Shown here: positions 18,964 to 26,798 of the stretch, one piece after another
Position numbering within the stretch: position 1 is the first letter of the stretch
Layout: every line of letters begins with the position of its first letter
Source of the DNA: Neptunomonas japonica DSM 18939
GTDB taxonomy: Bacteria > Pseudomonadota > Gammaproteobacteria > Pseudomonadales > Balneatricaceae
Direction of reading: 5' to 3'
DNA: 64,000 bases
Assembly: GCF_000422765.1 (NCBI RefSeq)
Contig: NZ_AUGR01000002.1
Location: 358,796 to 422,795 of the forward strand
Made by a program: the position numbers and the translations under genes
The notes under the pieces: generated by a model
Database searches by the model: none
Seen by the model: only the letters and a program-made list of their open reading frames with translations
Told to the model about the DNA's origin: nothing

Positions 18964-19728
18964 ATGAGTGTTCGTAAAATTATTGCAGCTGTTACGTTAG
19001 TCGCTGGCGCTTTTGCCGCAACCCAGGCTTTTGCAGGTGATAAGATCCGTATCGCTACTGAAGGGGCTTATGCGCCTTTCAATATGAAAAATGAACAAGG
19101 CGAGCTGATCGGCTTTGATGTCGAAATAGCTAAAGCGTTGTGTGCTGAAATGAAAGCTGACTGTACAATCGTTGAGCAAGACTGGGATGGAATGATCCCT
19201 GCGCTTAAAGGCCGTAAGTTTGATGCGATTGTTGCTTCTATGTCCATTACTGAAGAGCGTTTGCAGGCGGTTGACTTTACAGACCCGTACTACACCAATG
19301 CATTGGCGTTTGTTGGCCCTAAAGGTGCCGAGCTTAAAACAGATAAAGCCTCTCTTAAAGGTAAAACACTGGGTGCTCAGCGTGCCACTATCGCAGGTCA
19401 GTACCTAGAAGACGTATTGGGCGATGTCGTTTCTGTAAAGCTGTATGACACGCAAGATAATGCTTATCTAGATATGGCGACTGGCCGCTTAGATGGCCTA
19501 GTTTCTGATAAATTCCCTGCGTATGACTGGTTAAATACCGATGCAGGTCAGAAGTTTGAATTTAAAGGCGAAACCATTAAAACGGAATCTGTGGATAAAA
19601 TTGGTATAGCCATTCGTCACGGTCAGGATGACCTGAAAGCGAAATTCAACAAAGCGTTAAAAGCAATTGTTGATAACGGCACTTATGCTGTCATCAATGC
19701 TAAATACTTCCCGTTCTCTATCTATTGA
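18964..19728 (+). CDS. Periplasmic basic amino-acid binding protein
   Basis: A 254-residue type II solute-binding protein. Residues 1-24 are a Sec signal peptide cleaved after TQAFA. The mature protein starts GDKIRIATEGAYAPFN and has GFDVEIAKALC, MSITEERLQAVDFTDPYY and RATIAGQY, which are ligand-contact regions of the lysine/arginine/ornithine/histidine-binding family. The double DAIVASMSITEER signature favours basic amino acids, but the exact ligand is not certain. A stable stem-loop follows and separates it from the permease genes. Confidence 0.9.
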   Translation: MSVRKIIAAVTLVAGAFAATQAFAGDKIRIATEGAYAPFNMKNEQGELIGFDVEIAKALCAEMKADCTIVEQDWDGMIPALKGRKFDAIVASMSITEERLQAVDFTDPYYTNALAFVGPKGAELKTDKASLKGKTLGAQRATIAGQYLEDVLGDVVSVKLYDTQDNAYLDMATGRLDGLVSDKFPAYDWLNTDAGQKFEFKGETIKTESVDKIGIAIRHGQDDLKAKFNKALKAIVDNGTYAVINAKYFPFSIY

Positions 19729-19735
19729 TCGGATC

Positions 19736-19764
19736 AATGCGCGAGCGATGACAGCTCGCGCATT
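19736..19764 (+). promoter_or_regulatory. Intercistronic stem-loop between binding protein and permease genes
   Basis: AATGCGCGAGC and GCTCGCGCATT form an 11-bp perfect stem with a 7-base loop, 8 bp after the binding-protein stop, with no T run. Such hairpins protect the upstream mRNA and give the binding protein more copies than the membrane subunits, which is the likely role here. Confidence 0.6.
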
Positions 19765-19812
19765 ACTCATAATGGATAATTCACTAACGTCCCGCTGTAA
19801 GAGAATAATAAC

Positions 19813-20505
19813 GTGATAGATCTGCATGGGTTTGGTCACCTGTTATTGGCTGGAACATGGGTCACCGTCAAGCTGGCATTAGTCAGTTTATCGTTAGGCC
19901 TAGTGTTTGGCTTGTTAGGTGCAGCCGCCAAGTTATCAGAATATAAAGTGCTTCGCGCAATAGCGACCGCTTATACCACGCTGATTCGTGGTATTCCTGA
20001 GCTGTTGATTGTATTCGCTATCTACTTTGGTGGTTCTGCCTTAGTGATGGCTGTTGCCAGCATCTTTGGCTACGATGAATACATCGAAGTGAACCCGTTC
20101 ATGGCAGGTGTGGCCGCGCTGTCTATCGCCTTTGGTGCATACGCAACTGAAGTATTTCGTATGGCGATTCTCTCGATTCCTCAGGGGCAATGGGAATCGG
20201 CCCAAGCGTTAGGTATGACGCGTAGTAAAACCTTCTTCCGTATTATTCTTCCACAAGTGTGGCGTGTCGCACTGCCTGGGTTAGGTAACCTATTCCAAGT
20301 ATTGCTAAAAGATACCGCATTGGTGTCGGTGGTTGGTCTGCAAGATATTATCCGCCAAGCCACCACCGCTATTAGCTCTACAAAAGAACCGTTCACATTT
20401 TATCTGGCGGCTGCTTGCATTTATCTAATACTGACGGCAATTGCTACTGCCGGCACACTTTGGATGGAACGAGCCTGTACTCCGCAAGCGAGGTACAAAG
20501 GATGA
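19813..20505 (+). CDS. Amino-acid ABC transporter permease (HisQ/ArtQ type)
   Basis: A 230-residue permease with five predicted helices and the EAA loop containing QGQWESAQALGMTRSKTFFRIILPQ, which contacts the ATPase. RGIPELLIVFAIYFGG is the typical N-terminal signature of HisQ-like subunits. Start is GTG 19813. The stop overlaps the next permease start by 4 bp. Confidence 0.9.
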   Translation: MIDLHGFGHLLLAGTWVTVKLALVSLSLGLVFGLLGAAAKLSEYKVLRAIATAYTTLIRGIPELLIVFAIYFGGSALVMAVASIFGYDEYIEVNPFMAGVAALSIAFGAYATEVFRMAILSIPQGQWESAQALGMTRSKTFFRIILPQVWRVALPGLGNLFQVLLKDTALVSVVGLQDIIRQATTAISSTKEPFTFYLAAACIYLILTAIATAGTLWMERACTPQARYKG

Positions 20506-21221
20506 ATTGGGATATTATAATTAAGTACTACCCAAAATTGTTGGATGGTGCTCTGTTAACACTAGAACTCGTACTAATCTCGGGTGTAATAGGCGTGATG
20601 CTGGCGGTTCCTATCGCACTGATGCGCGCTTCAAAAACACCGTGGTTACGTGTGTTCCCGTTCTGTTTTATCTACTTCTTCCGTGGTACGCCACTGCTGA
20701 TACAGATCTTCTTGATTTACTACGGTGCTTCTCAATTTGAGGTCGTGCGTGAGTCCGCACTATGGGTCATACTTAAAGAGCCTTATTGGTGTGCCATTAT
20801 CGCCTTTACGTTAAATACAGCCGCTTACAGTGCTGAGCTATTCCGTGGTGCGATTCAGGCAATACCTAATGGTGAGCTGGAAGCCGCAGATGCTTTTGGT
20901 ATGAACTGGTTGCTAAAAACACGACGTATCGTGATTCCGCGCGCATTTGGCATCGCTTTACCGGCTTACGGTAACGAAGTTGTACTAATGCTTAAAAGTA
21001 GTGCGCTGGCCTCTACCATTACCTTGCTGGATCTAACCGGTATGGCGCGTACGATACAAGCACGCACCTATACGCCAGTAGAGTTGTTTACTGCGGCGGG
21101 GCTTATTTATCTAATAATGGCAGCCATCGTGATTGGTCTGTTCCGTTACATGGAAAGCCGTTTCAACCGCTACCAGTATTACAAGCCAAATGTTGATCAG
21201 ATGGGTGTTGATAAGCAGTAG
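20502..21221 (+). CDS. Amino-acid ABC transporter permease (HisM/ArtM type)
   Basis: A 239-residue permease paired with the preceding one. It has the RGTPLLIQIFLIYYG signature and the EAA loop IPNGELEAADAFGMNWLLKTRRI. The ATG at 20502 overlaps the upstream stop (ATGA) and has AAAGG before it, so translation is coupled; the frame is open further upstream only because it runs through the neighbouring gene. It is last in the operon and followed by a strong terminator. Confidence 0.9.
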   Translation: MNWDIIIKYYPKLLDGALLTLELVLISGVIGVMLAVPIALMRASKTPWLRVFPFCFIYFFRGTPLLIQIFLIYYGASQFEVVRESALWVILKEPYWCAIIAFTLNTAAYSAELFRGAIQAIPNGELEAADAFGMNWLLKTRRIVIPRAFGIALPAYGNEVVLMLKSSALASTITLLDLTGMARTIQARTYTPVELFTAAGLIYLIMAAIVIGLFRYMESRFNRYQYYKPNVDQMGVDKQ

Positions 21222-21260
21222 TTCTTATCCGTAGCGAATAAGCAAAATGTAACGCTTAAA

Positions 21261-21286
21261 AAAAACGGCCAATTGGCCGTTTTTTA
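21261..21286 (+). terminator. Intrinsic terminator after the amino-acid transporter operon
   Basis: AAAAACGGCC and GGCCGTTTTT form a 10-bp perfect stem with an AATT loop and a T run. The symmetry would also allow termination from the other strand. Confidence 0.88.
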
Positions 21287-21450
21287 TGGCCTGTAATAAA
21301 TTATAAAGCCACCACGGGTCCCAAAGGATGGGGATAGCAACAAATCACACAATAAAGTGAAGTAGGGCCCTTAACTGTTGTCTGAGTTTCGTTGCATACT
21401 AAGTCAGCAGACTATCTGCTTAGGGGTATCTCAAATAAGGGTTTTAGCCA

Positions 21451-21792
21451 ATGCAAAGTTTGATAGATGATTTCGTTGCAATGAATACAAACGGTCTTGT
21501 TTTGGAGCTATGTGAAAAATACTACGATGAAAACGTAGTAATGCTTAATAATGGCTCTGTTTTTGCGAAGTCGATGAAGGAGTCATACGACAAACAAAAA
21601 AGATTTGTTGGTTCTATCAAAGAGTTTGATGTGATATTACTTTCATCAAGCATCCATGAGAATATTTCTGAGCTTGTCTTTCATTACAAAATGATTGGGG
21701 CTGATTCTCAAATAAATGAATTTACAGGTAAGCATGTTCAAACATGGAAGGATGGGAAAATAGTTAGAGAGGAATATTTCTCCATTGAGTAA
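21451..21792 (+). CDS. NTF2/SnoaL-like domain protein
   Basis: A 113-residue single-domain protein with the NTF2-like pattern: an N-terminal helix (IDDFVAMNTNGLVLELCEKYY), DENVVMLNNGSVF, then a strand-rich half ending GKHVQTWKDGKIVREEYFS. It belongs to a fold found in small isomerases and binding proteins; no catalytic residues can be assigned. It stands alone between a terminator and a stretch with no clear gene. Confidence 0.6.
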   Translation: MQSLIDDFVAMNTNGLVLELCEKYYDENVVMLNNGSVFAKSMKESYDKQKRFVGSIKEFDVILLSSSIHENISELVFHYKMIGADSQINEFTGKHVQTWKDGKIVREEYFSIE

Positions 21793-21801
21793 GTATAATA
21801 A

Positions 21802-21936
21802 GTGAGTCGAGTAGGTGTTTTGCTTCGTATGCCTCTTATCAAATTGGTTTTGTCAGCAATTACCGCTATTTACATAATTCGTGGTTTAGCATACTTAATT
21901 CCCCATTTTTTACTAATCACCTTCAGTGAAGCATAG
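21802..21936 (+). pseudogene. Possible remnant of a membrane-protein gene
   Basis: A 44-codon frame from GTG at 21802 is strongly hydrophobic (LIKLVLSAITAIYIIRGLAYLIP) and looks like the first helix or two of a small membrane protein that then stops. No ribosome site of quality is seen. It could be a decayed gene, a real very small membrane protein, or chance. Confidence 0.25.
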
Positions 21937-22016
21937 ACTGTTTATGTAGTTGAAAACGAACTAACAAATAAAAATTCGATCAGATATAAGTGCTTAACAA
22001 ATAAGAGAAAATAATA

Positions 22017-22304
22017 ATGACTGAACGTCCGACGTTTGTAATGACAGAGCAAATTGATAACCCACGTGCTTGTGTTAATCACCTGCATTTTCCTGCAGGG
22101 AGTGAAACTCGTTGGCACCGTCACGAGAGAGACTATGTGATAGTGCCAATGCATAGTTGTGAGTTGCTTATTGATTCAGGGGAAGGAGCGAAGCCAGTTA
22201 CGCTAACAGCGGGGGAGTGTTATTACCGTGATGCTGGGGTTGAGCATAATGTGATTAACCCTTCAGAAATTGACATTACCTTGATTGAAGTAGAAATTAA
22301 GTAG
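22017..22304 (+). CDS. Small cupin-domain protein
   Basis: A 95-residue single cupin. The metal-binding first motif appears as FPAGSETRWHRHERDYV, with two histidines and glutamate, and the second as GECYYRDAGVEHNVINPS with one histidine. Small cupins of this type act as sugar or amine-binding enzymes or sensors; the specific job is unknown. It may be co-transcribed with the DUF2007 gene 28 bp downstream. Confidence 0.75.
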   Translation: MTERPTFVMTEQIDNPRACVNHLHFPAGSETRWHRHERDYVIVPMHSCELLIDSGEGAKPVTLTAGECYYRDAGVEHNVINPSEIDITLIEVEIK

Positions 22305-22332
22305 TTCTCGGTTGTAGCGTGATGAGGGTTCA

Positions 22333-22641
22333 ATGATGAAGATGGTTTATACCAGCGAGAACCAGTTCTTAGTGAACAATGCTAAAAACCTTATTGAGGC
22401 ACAGGGCATTGGTACGTTTCTTAAGAATGAGTTTGCACAGGGGGCTGTTGGTGAGACATCTGCTTTTGATGCTTGGCCTGAAGTTTGGGTCTTTAGTGAT
22501 TCAGATTATGAGAAAGCTCTCAACATCATTGAAACATCCCTTAGTCGCGACAATGCTGTAGAGTGGTTTTGTAAAAACTGTCACGAGAAAAACGACTCCT
22601 CTTTTGAAGTCTGCTGGAACTGCCATCACAGTAATGTGTGA
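22333..22641 (+). CDS. DUF2007 protein with C-terminal zinc ribbon
   Basis: A 102-residue protein. Residues 1-70 are a DUF2007 (putative signal-transducing) domain, with the usual MVYTSENQFLVNNAKNLIEAQGI start and EVWVFSDSDYEKAL segment. Residues 75-100 form a short zinc ribbon with two CxxC pairs (CKNC and CWNC). The fusion suggests a regulatory or adaptor role, but no function is established. Two adjacent ATGs make the first residue ambiguous. Confidence 0.75.
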   Translation: MMKMVYTSENQFLVNNAKNLIEAQGIGTFLKNEFAQGAVGETSAFDAWPEVWVFSDSDYEKALNIIETSLSRDNAVEWFCKNCHEKNDSSFEVCWNCHHSNV

Positions 22642-22821
22642 AGGGTTTTAGCTAAGCGTTCAATAATAATTGTGTTACGGTTTAGTCTATGGGCAAGGAT
22701 CGACTACACTTATTGTTATTCGTCTGTTACCCAGAGATTTAGCGTTTCACCGTGGCGAGAGGTGACATGGTCTGATTATCAGTAAGCTTACTGACGTAAG
22801 ATTTTAATAAAGGACTATAAA

Positions 22822-23076
22822 TTGAGTACACATGTTGAGTTTGAACCCGAAGTGTTAACGGCGTTAAATGCGGGTAGAAAAATAGATGCAATTAAAGCGC
22901 TACGATCATTGCGGGGCATCGGCCTTAAAGAAGCCAAAGAGCTAATTGATAGCTATGCTGATGCACATAAATCTGAAGGTAAACCTATAGAGGTAACTGA
23001 AAGCAATTTTAGCGTTGCTAAGCTGCTTTTTGTTGGGTTGATAATCTATCTAGTTTATAAGTTCTTCAATAGCTAA
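22822..23076 (+). CDS. L7/L12 C-terminal-like domain protein with membrane anchor
   Basis: An 84-residue protein. Residues 8-45 resemble the helix-strand core of the ribosomal L7/L12 C-terminal domain (KIDAIKALRSLRGIGLKEAKELIDSY); residues 64-82 are a single transmembrane helix. Start is TTG 22822 with AAAGGA upstream. Such small membrane-linked L7/L12-like proteins are scattered in proteobacteria and uncharacterised. It stands alone with about 180 bp of upstream sequence in which nothing else was seen. Confidence 0.65.
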   Translation: MSTHVEFEPEVLTALNAGRKIDAIKALRSLRGIGLKEAKELIDSYADAHKSEGKPIEVTESNFSVAKLLFVGLIIYLVYKFFNS

Positions 23077-23204
23077 AAGCGAATGTTAGCGCTGATTATA
23101 GGCTATAAAGCGGCTAACTCCCAAGAAAAACACTTTTCTCTTGAGAGTTGTTAGAGTGCTTTGCTGAAAGCTCACTCTGTAACAAGCAGTTTTCAGTCAA
23201 TCAC

Positions 23205-23648
23205 TTATTTTTCTAAAATAACGTACCTAAGTATTTCAACGACTTGCGCAGGCGTTGTTGCCCATGCCATGGCAGATGCGTCCACTTCTTTTAAGGGATG
23301 GATAATATCATCAGCGTGTAGCGTAATATAAGGCTTATCCAGTGCGGCGCAGTAACCCGCATCAAAGGCTGCATTCCACTGCTTGTATTTATCACCAAAA
23401 CGAATAATAGCAATGTCACATTTAGCTATAAGGTTCTTGGTACGGATACCATTAACCTTTGATGATTTGTGGTCACGCCAAAAGCTATTCTCTTCAGCGC
23501 CTAGCAAGTCTCCAGCTGCATCGCTGGCTTCGTGGTTAGTGACTGCAGAGCTAAAAGTTACTGGTAAGTTATGTGCTTTTGCGCCATCGATAAGCTGTTG
23601 GCGCCAGTCAGTGTGTATTTCGCCAGAGAGGTAGATATTCCAGTTCAT
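23205..23648 (-). CDS. ytoQ: YtoQ family protein
   Basis: A 147-residue protein of the YtoQ family, related to nucleoside 2-deoxyribosyltransferase-like folds. It begins NWNIYLSGEIHTDWR and contains GAEENSFWRDHKSSKVNGIRT and the conserved FGDKYKQWNAAFDAGYCAA. The reaction is not known; the fold suggests a nucleoside or nucleotide ligand. It is monocistronic on the minus strand, convergent with the L7/L12-like gene. Confidence 0.8.
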   Translation of the reverse strand: MNWNIYLSGEIHTDWRQQLIDGAKAHNLPVTFSSAVTNHEASDAAGDLLGAEENSFWRDHKSSKVNGIRTKNLIAKCDIAIIRFGDKYKQWNAAFDAGYCAALDKPYITLHADDIIHPLKEVDASAMAWATTPAQVVEILRYVILEK

Positions 23649-23782
23649 AGGGCTTCCTGTTTTTATTAAATGCGTTTAGCTGGTCTGTAAAGGGTGGATT
23701 CTACAGCATCCTAGGCTTTTTAATGACTCCTCTCTTTTTAGCGAAACCTGATACTATGTCGATGCTTAAATAGCCTCTTGAG

Positions 23783-24676
23783 ATGTTTGCTGTGATTCAA
23801 TCAAATGCCGCCAAATCTGACTTGCTACTTGTCGTTGTAACGCTACTTGCGGCGGTTGGATGGATTTTCTCTAAAGAAGCGCTTTCTGGCATACCTCCTC
23901 TGATGTTTATTGGTTTACGGTTTTTAGTAGCCGGGCTGGTGCTGTCTATATTTGGTTGGCAGGCATTACGGGCACTTGATCGACGAGGCGTCTTGCGTAC
24001 GGTTTTGGTGGGTGTGTCGTTTGGTGTGGCTATGATTTTTTGGATCTTAGGGCTGCATCATGCGCATCATATAGGCGTAGGTGCGTTTCTAACCTGTCTA
24101 GGTGCAGTGTTCGTGCCCATTGTTGCTACCTTGTTTGGTGAGCGAGCTAACCGTGCAGTGTGGTTCTCGCTTCCTCTGGCGGCTGTTGGTCTTGCCAGCT
24201 TGTCACTGGATAGCCAGTTTGAGATGGGCTGGGGGGAGCTCTCATTCTTGTGTGCTGCTGTTTTGTTTGCGTTTACCTTTGTCTTGAATAGCCGTGCGGC
24301 TGCAAAAACATCGCCTATTGCACTGGCAGCGGTTCAGTTGATGGTCGTCGGGCTGGTGGCACTGCCTGTGTCATTACTGACCGAGACTTGGACGTTTGCT
24401 TGGTCAGCCTCAACCTGGATGTGGATGATTGCCAGTATCTTTATAGCAACCAGCTTGCGGTTTTTTATGCAGACTTGGGCGCAAAGCTTATCCAGTGCGA
24501 GTAATGCTGCGGTGATCATGACATTGGAGCCGGTATGGACGGCTATGCTGGCGGCAGTCTGGTTTGGCGAAACGATGACAGCTATGCAGTTAGGAGGTTG
24601 TGCGCTGATTTTTAGTGCATTGCTGGTTAGTCGTTGGCGCAGTGTACGTAGCGCTGTGCGTATGTTGATTAAATAA
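23783..24676 (+). CDS. EamA/DMT-family transporter
   Basis: A 297-residue membrane protein with ten predicted helices in two EamA repeats: the first about residues 10-140 and the second 150-290. LEPVWTAMLAAVWFGETMTAMQLGGCALI is the usual second-repeat signature. These proteins export amino acids or other metabolites. The substrate is not predictable here. Confidence 0.85.
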   Translation: MFAVIQSNAAKSDLLLVVVTLLAAVGWIFSKEALSGIPPLMFIGLRFLVAGLVLSIFGWQALRALDRRGVLRTVLVGVSFGVAMIFWILGLHHAHHIGVGAFLTCLGAVFVPIVATLFGERANRAVWFSLPLAAVGLASLSLDSQFEMGWGELSFLCAAVLFAFTFVLNSRAAAKTSPIALAAVQLMVVGLVALPVSLLTETWTFAWSASTWMWMIASIFIATSLRFFMQTWAQSLSSASNAAVIMTLEPVWTAMLAAVWFGETMTAMQLGGCALIFSALLVSRWRSVRSAVRMLIK

Positions 24677-24786
24677 GAATATTAATACAGGAACTGAAGA
24701 GCTTATTTCTTACTCTACAATAGGCGAGCAGCTGCTCTGGGCTTAATGCAGAGGTTGTGGTTAATACATTTGATAAGGAGAAGTGC

Positions 24787-25137
24787 GTGCTTCCTATGGG
24801 AACAATTATGACGGGGTGCATGGTGCTCGGGTTACTATTTGCGACGCGATTACCGGTACTGAGTACAGTGCAGAAATTACCTACATGGTTTAGAAAAACA
24901 ATGGCTTTTGTGGTGTTTGCAGCGGGAAGTTGGAATGTGTTCTGGTATGCCATGCGCCATTTTTCTGAATTTTGGGGTAGCGCCGCCTTGATCTCTGGCT
25001 GTTTAATGCTACTTACCTCTGCTTATATATTTAATACAAAGTGCTTACCACGTTTTGTGCAAAAGATGCGCCCAGGTGTTTTGTTTCTTCTGCTTTGTTG
25101 TGCTGTTTTATATGGCGTTACTATTTATCGACTCTGA
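24787..25137 (+). CDS. Hypothetical four-helix membrane protein
   Basis: About 116 residues, mostly hydrophobic, with three to four predicted helices and a WNVFWYAMRHFSEFWGSAALISG centre. I do not recognise a family. The start is taken as GTG 24787 because AAGGAGA at 24774-24780 sits 6 bp before it; the frame is open further back to 24757, and ATG 24796 is a second possibility. It runs convergent to the LysR gene, with 12 bp between their stops. Confidence 0.55.
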   Translation: MLPMGTIMTGCMVLGLLFATRLPVLSTVQKLPTWFRKTMAFVVFAAGSWNVFWYAMRHFSEFWGSAALISGCLMLLTSAYIFNTKCLPRFVQKMRPGVLFLLLCCAVLYGVTIYRL

Positions 25138-25149
25138 GCGTTTTATATC

Positions 25150-26046
25150 TCAGTTTAATGAGCTATCGGCGCGTAAGCGTTTTGCCATTAAATCTACAAA
25201 TGTGCGAATCTTTGCGGAGGCATAACGGCCTTCGCGATGTATTATATGCACAGGCCATGCGTTTGGCTCGTATGTTTCTAGTAGTCTTACTAATTCTCCT
25301 GAGGCGAGCTTCTCGCTGACTTGATACGACAGTAATCGTGTAATTCCAAAACCTTCAAGTGCAGCTTCTAGCGCTGCATCATTAGTGTTAACTGTAAGTC
25401 TGGGTTTTATGCGTAAAGGTTTGCCATCTGTGGTGTTCAAATGCCAATCAATTGAGCCTGCAATAGCGCTGGATGCGATGATTGAGTGTTGTAATAGGTC
25501 GTCAGGTTTGTTTGGTAGTTCATGCTGCTGCAAGTACTCAGGCGAGGCGCATATAATACGCCGAACTGAACCGACTCTGAGTGCTCGCATGCTTGAGTCA
25601 GGCAGTTCTCCTATGCGTATACCTACATCCAATCCCTCTTCAAGTAAATTAACTACCCGATCAAGAAATACGGCCGATACTTCAGTGTTTGGATAGCGTT
25701 GTAAATAATCAACAATGCCGGGCGTGATAAATTGTCGGCCAAATAGAGCAGGGGCTGTTACGGCTAAGTGGCCCTGAGGTTCGGCGTTGATTCCGGCGGC
25801 TGCCTCATCTGCGGATGCAACTTCAGCCAATATGCGTCGTGCATCTTCAAGGTAGCGCTCTCCTGCGTCACTGGTGCGTACATAGCGTGTCGTGCGGTTG
25901 AGCAGCTTAACGCTTAAGTGCTCTTCCAGAGCTGTGACGGCGCGTGTAACCGCCGGTGGCGACATGCGTAACCGTCTTGCTGCCGCTGCAAAGCCCTGCT
26001 CTTCTGCAACAGCAACAAAAACATTCATTAGATGAAAGCGGTCCAT
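25150..26046 (-). CDS. LysR-family transcriptional regulator
   Basis: A 298-residue LTTR. The N-terminal winged helix-turn-helix (MDRFHLMNVFVAVAEEQGFAAAARRL then SPPAVTRAVTALEEHL) is followed by a substrate-binding effector domain (about 90-295). The VNLLEEGLDVGIRIGELPDSSMRA segment places it in the large group of regulators of redox, aromatic and quinone genes. It is divergent from the AhpD-like/flavoprotein operon and probably controls it through the palindrome in the intergenic region. Confidence 0.9.
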   Translation of the reverse strand: MDRFHLMNVFVAVAEEQGFAAAARRLRMSPPAVTRAVTALEEHLSVKLLNRTTRYVRTSDAGERYLEDARRILAEVASADEAAAGINAEPQGHLAVTAPALFGRQFITPGIVDYLQRYPNTEVSAVFLDRVVNLLEEGLDVGIRIGELPDSSMRALRVGSVRRIICASPEYLQQHELPNKPDDLLQHSIIASSAIAGSIDWHLNTTDGKPLRIKPRLTVNTNDAALEAALEGFGITRLLSYQVSEKLASGELVRLLETYEPNAWPVHIIHREGRYASAKIRTFVDLMAKRLRADSSLN

Positions 26047-26070
26047 AGCATTTCCTGATGTAGCTAGCTT

Positions 26071-26134
26071 TTATAATTCCAATAAGTGGAATTATAAATT
26101 GTTTTAGTCGGTGATTCTTATTCTAAGTGGAATT
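26071..26134. promoter_or_regulatory. Candidate LysR operator with repeated half-site
   Basis: TTATAATTCCA (26071-26081) and TGGAATTATAA (26087-26097) form an 11-bp perfect inverted repeat with 5-bp spacer, a good fit to LysR T-N11-A sites. The sequence AAGTGGAATT inside it recurs at 26125-26134, exactly 41 bp downstream, four helix turns. This is the usual layout of a strong recognition site plus an activation site. Confidence 0.65.
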
Positions 26135-26207
26135 TAGCATAGTGTCATCACAGCAACGCAGTGGTGTTGTGAACTAAACACTTAATGAGATTTTCAGGAG
26201 AAGTAAC

Positions 26208-26753
26208 ATGAGCCGTATTAACGTCATCGATAACAACAATGCCAACGCAGAACAACAAGAGCTGCTTGATGCTATCCAATCACAATTAGGCATGGTGCCT
26301 AATTTTCTTAAAATCTTTGCTAACTCACCCTCTGCACTACGCGCTTTTTTGGGGTTGCACAGTATTGCCGGTGAAGGCAGCTTGGATGAGCAAACCCGTG
26401 AGCGTATAGCGTTAGCGCTTGCGCAGCAAAATGCTTGTCAGTATTGCGTTTCTGCCCATACGGCAATTGGTCGTAAAGCTGGATTATCTAATTCAGAGAT
26501 TGAAGCTAACCGTGCAGGTTCAAGTGAAGATGTAAAAGCGGCGGCGGCTGTTAAATTTGCACGAGCATTAGCAGAGCACAGTGGAGATATTACAACAGCA
26601 GAATTGCTTGAGGTACGTGCTGCTGGTTATAGCGAATCTGATATTGTAGAAATTATTACGCATGTAGGAATGAACACACTAACCAATATTTTGGGTAAAG
26701 CGAGCCGTGTTGATATCGATTTTCCTAAAGTCGATCTACAGCTGGCTTCGTAA
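26208..26753 (+). CDS. AhpD-like carboxymuconolactone decarboxylase family protein
   Basis: A 181-residue helical protein with the redox motif CQYCVSAH (Cys77, Cys80, His84) of AhpD-type peroxidase partners. Residues 10-60 carry the MVPNFLKIFANSPSALRAFLGLHSI segment typical of this family. It may reduce peroxide or act as a thiol-based enzyme. It precedes the PNPOx-FNR fusion by 45 bp, with the LysR regulator divergent, which suggests a shared oxidative or electrophile response. Confidence 0.85.
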   Translation: MSRINVIDNNNANAEQQELLDAIQSQLGMVPNFLKIFANSPSALRAFLGLHSIAGEGSLDEQTRERIALALAQQNACQYCVSAHTAIGRKAGLSNSEIEANRAGSSEDVKAAAAVKFARALAEHSGDITTAELLEVRAAGYSESDIVEIITHVGMNTLTNILGKASRVDIDFPKVDLQLAS

Positions 26754-26798
26754 GTTTTGTACTGCTAACTAGAAAATAAACCCCGGAGGGTTCAAGTT

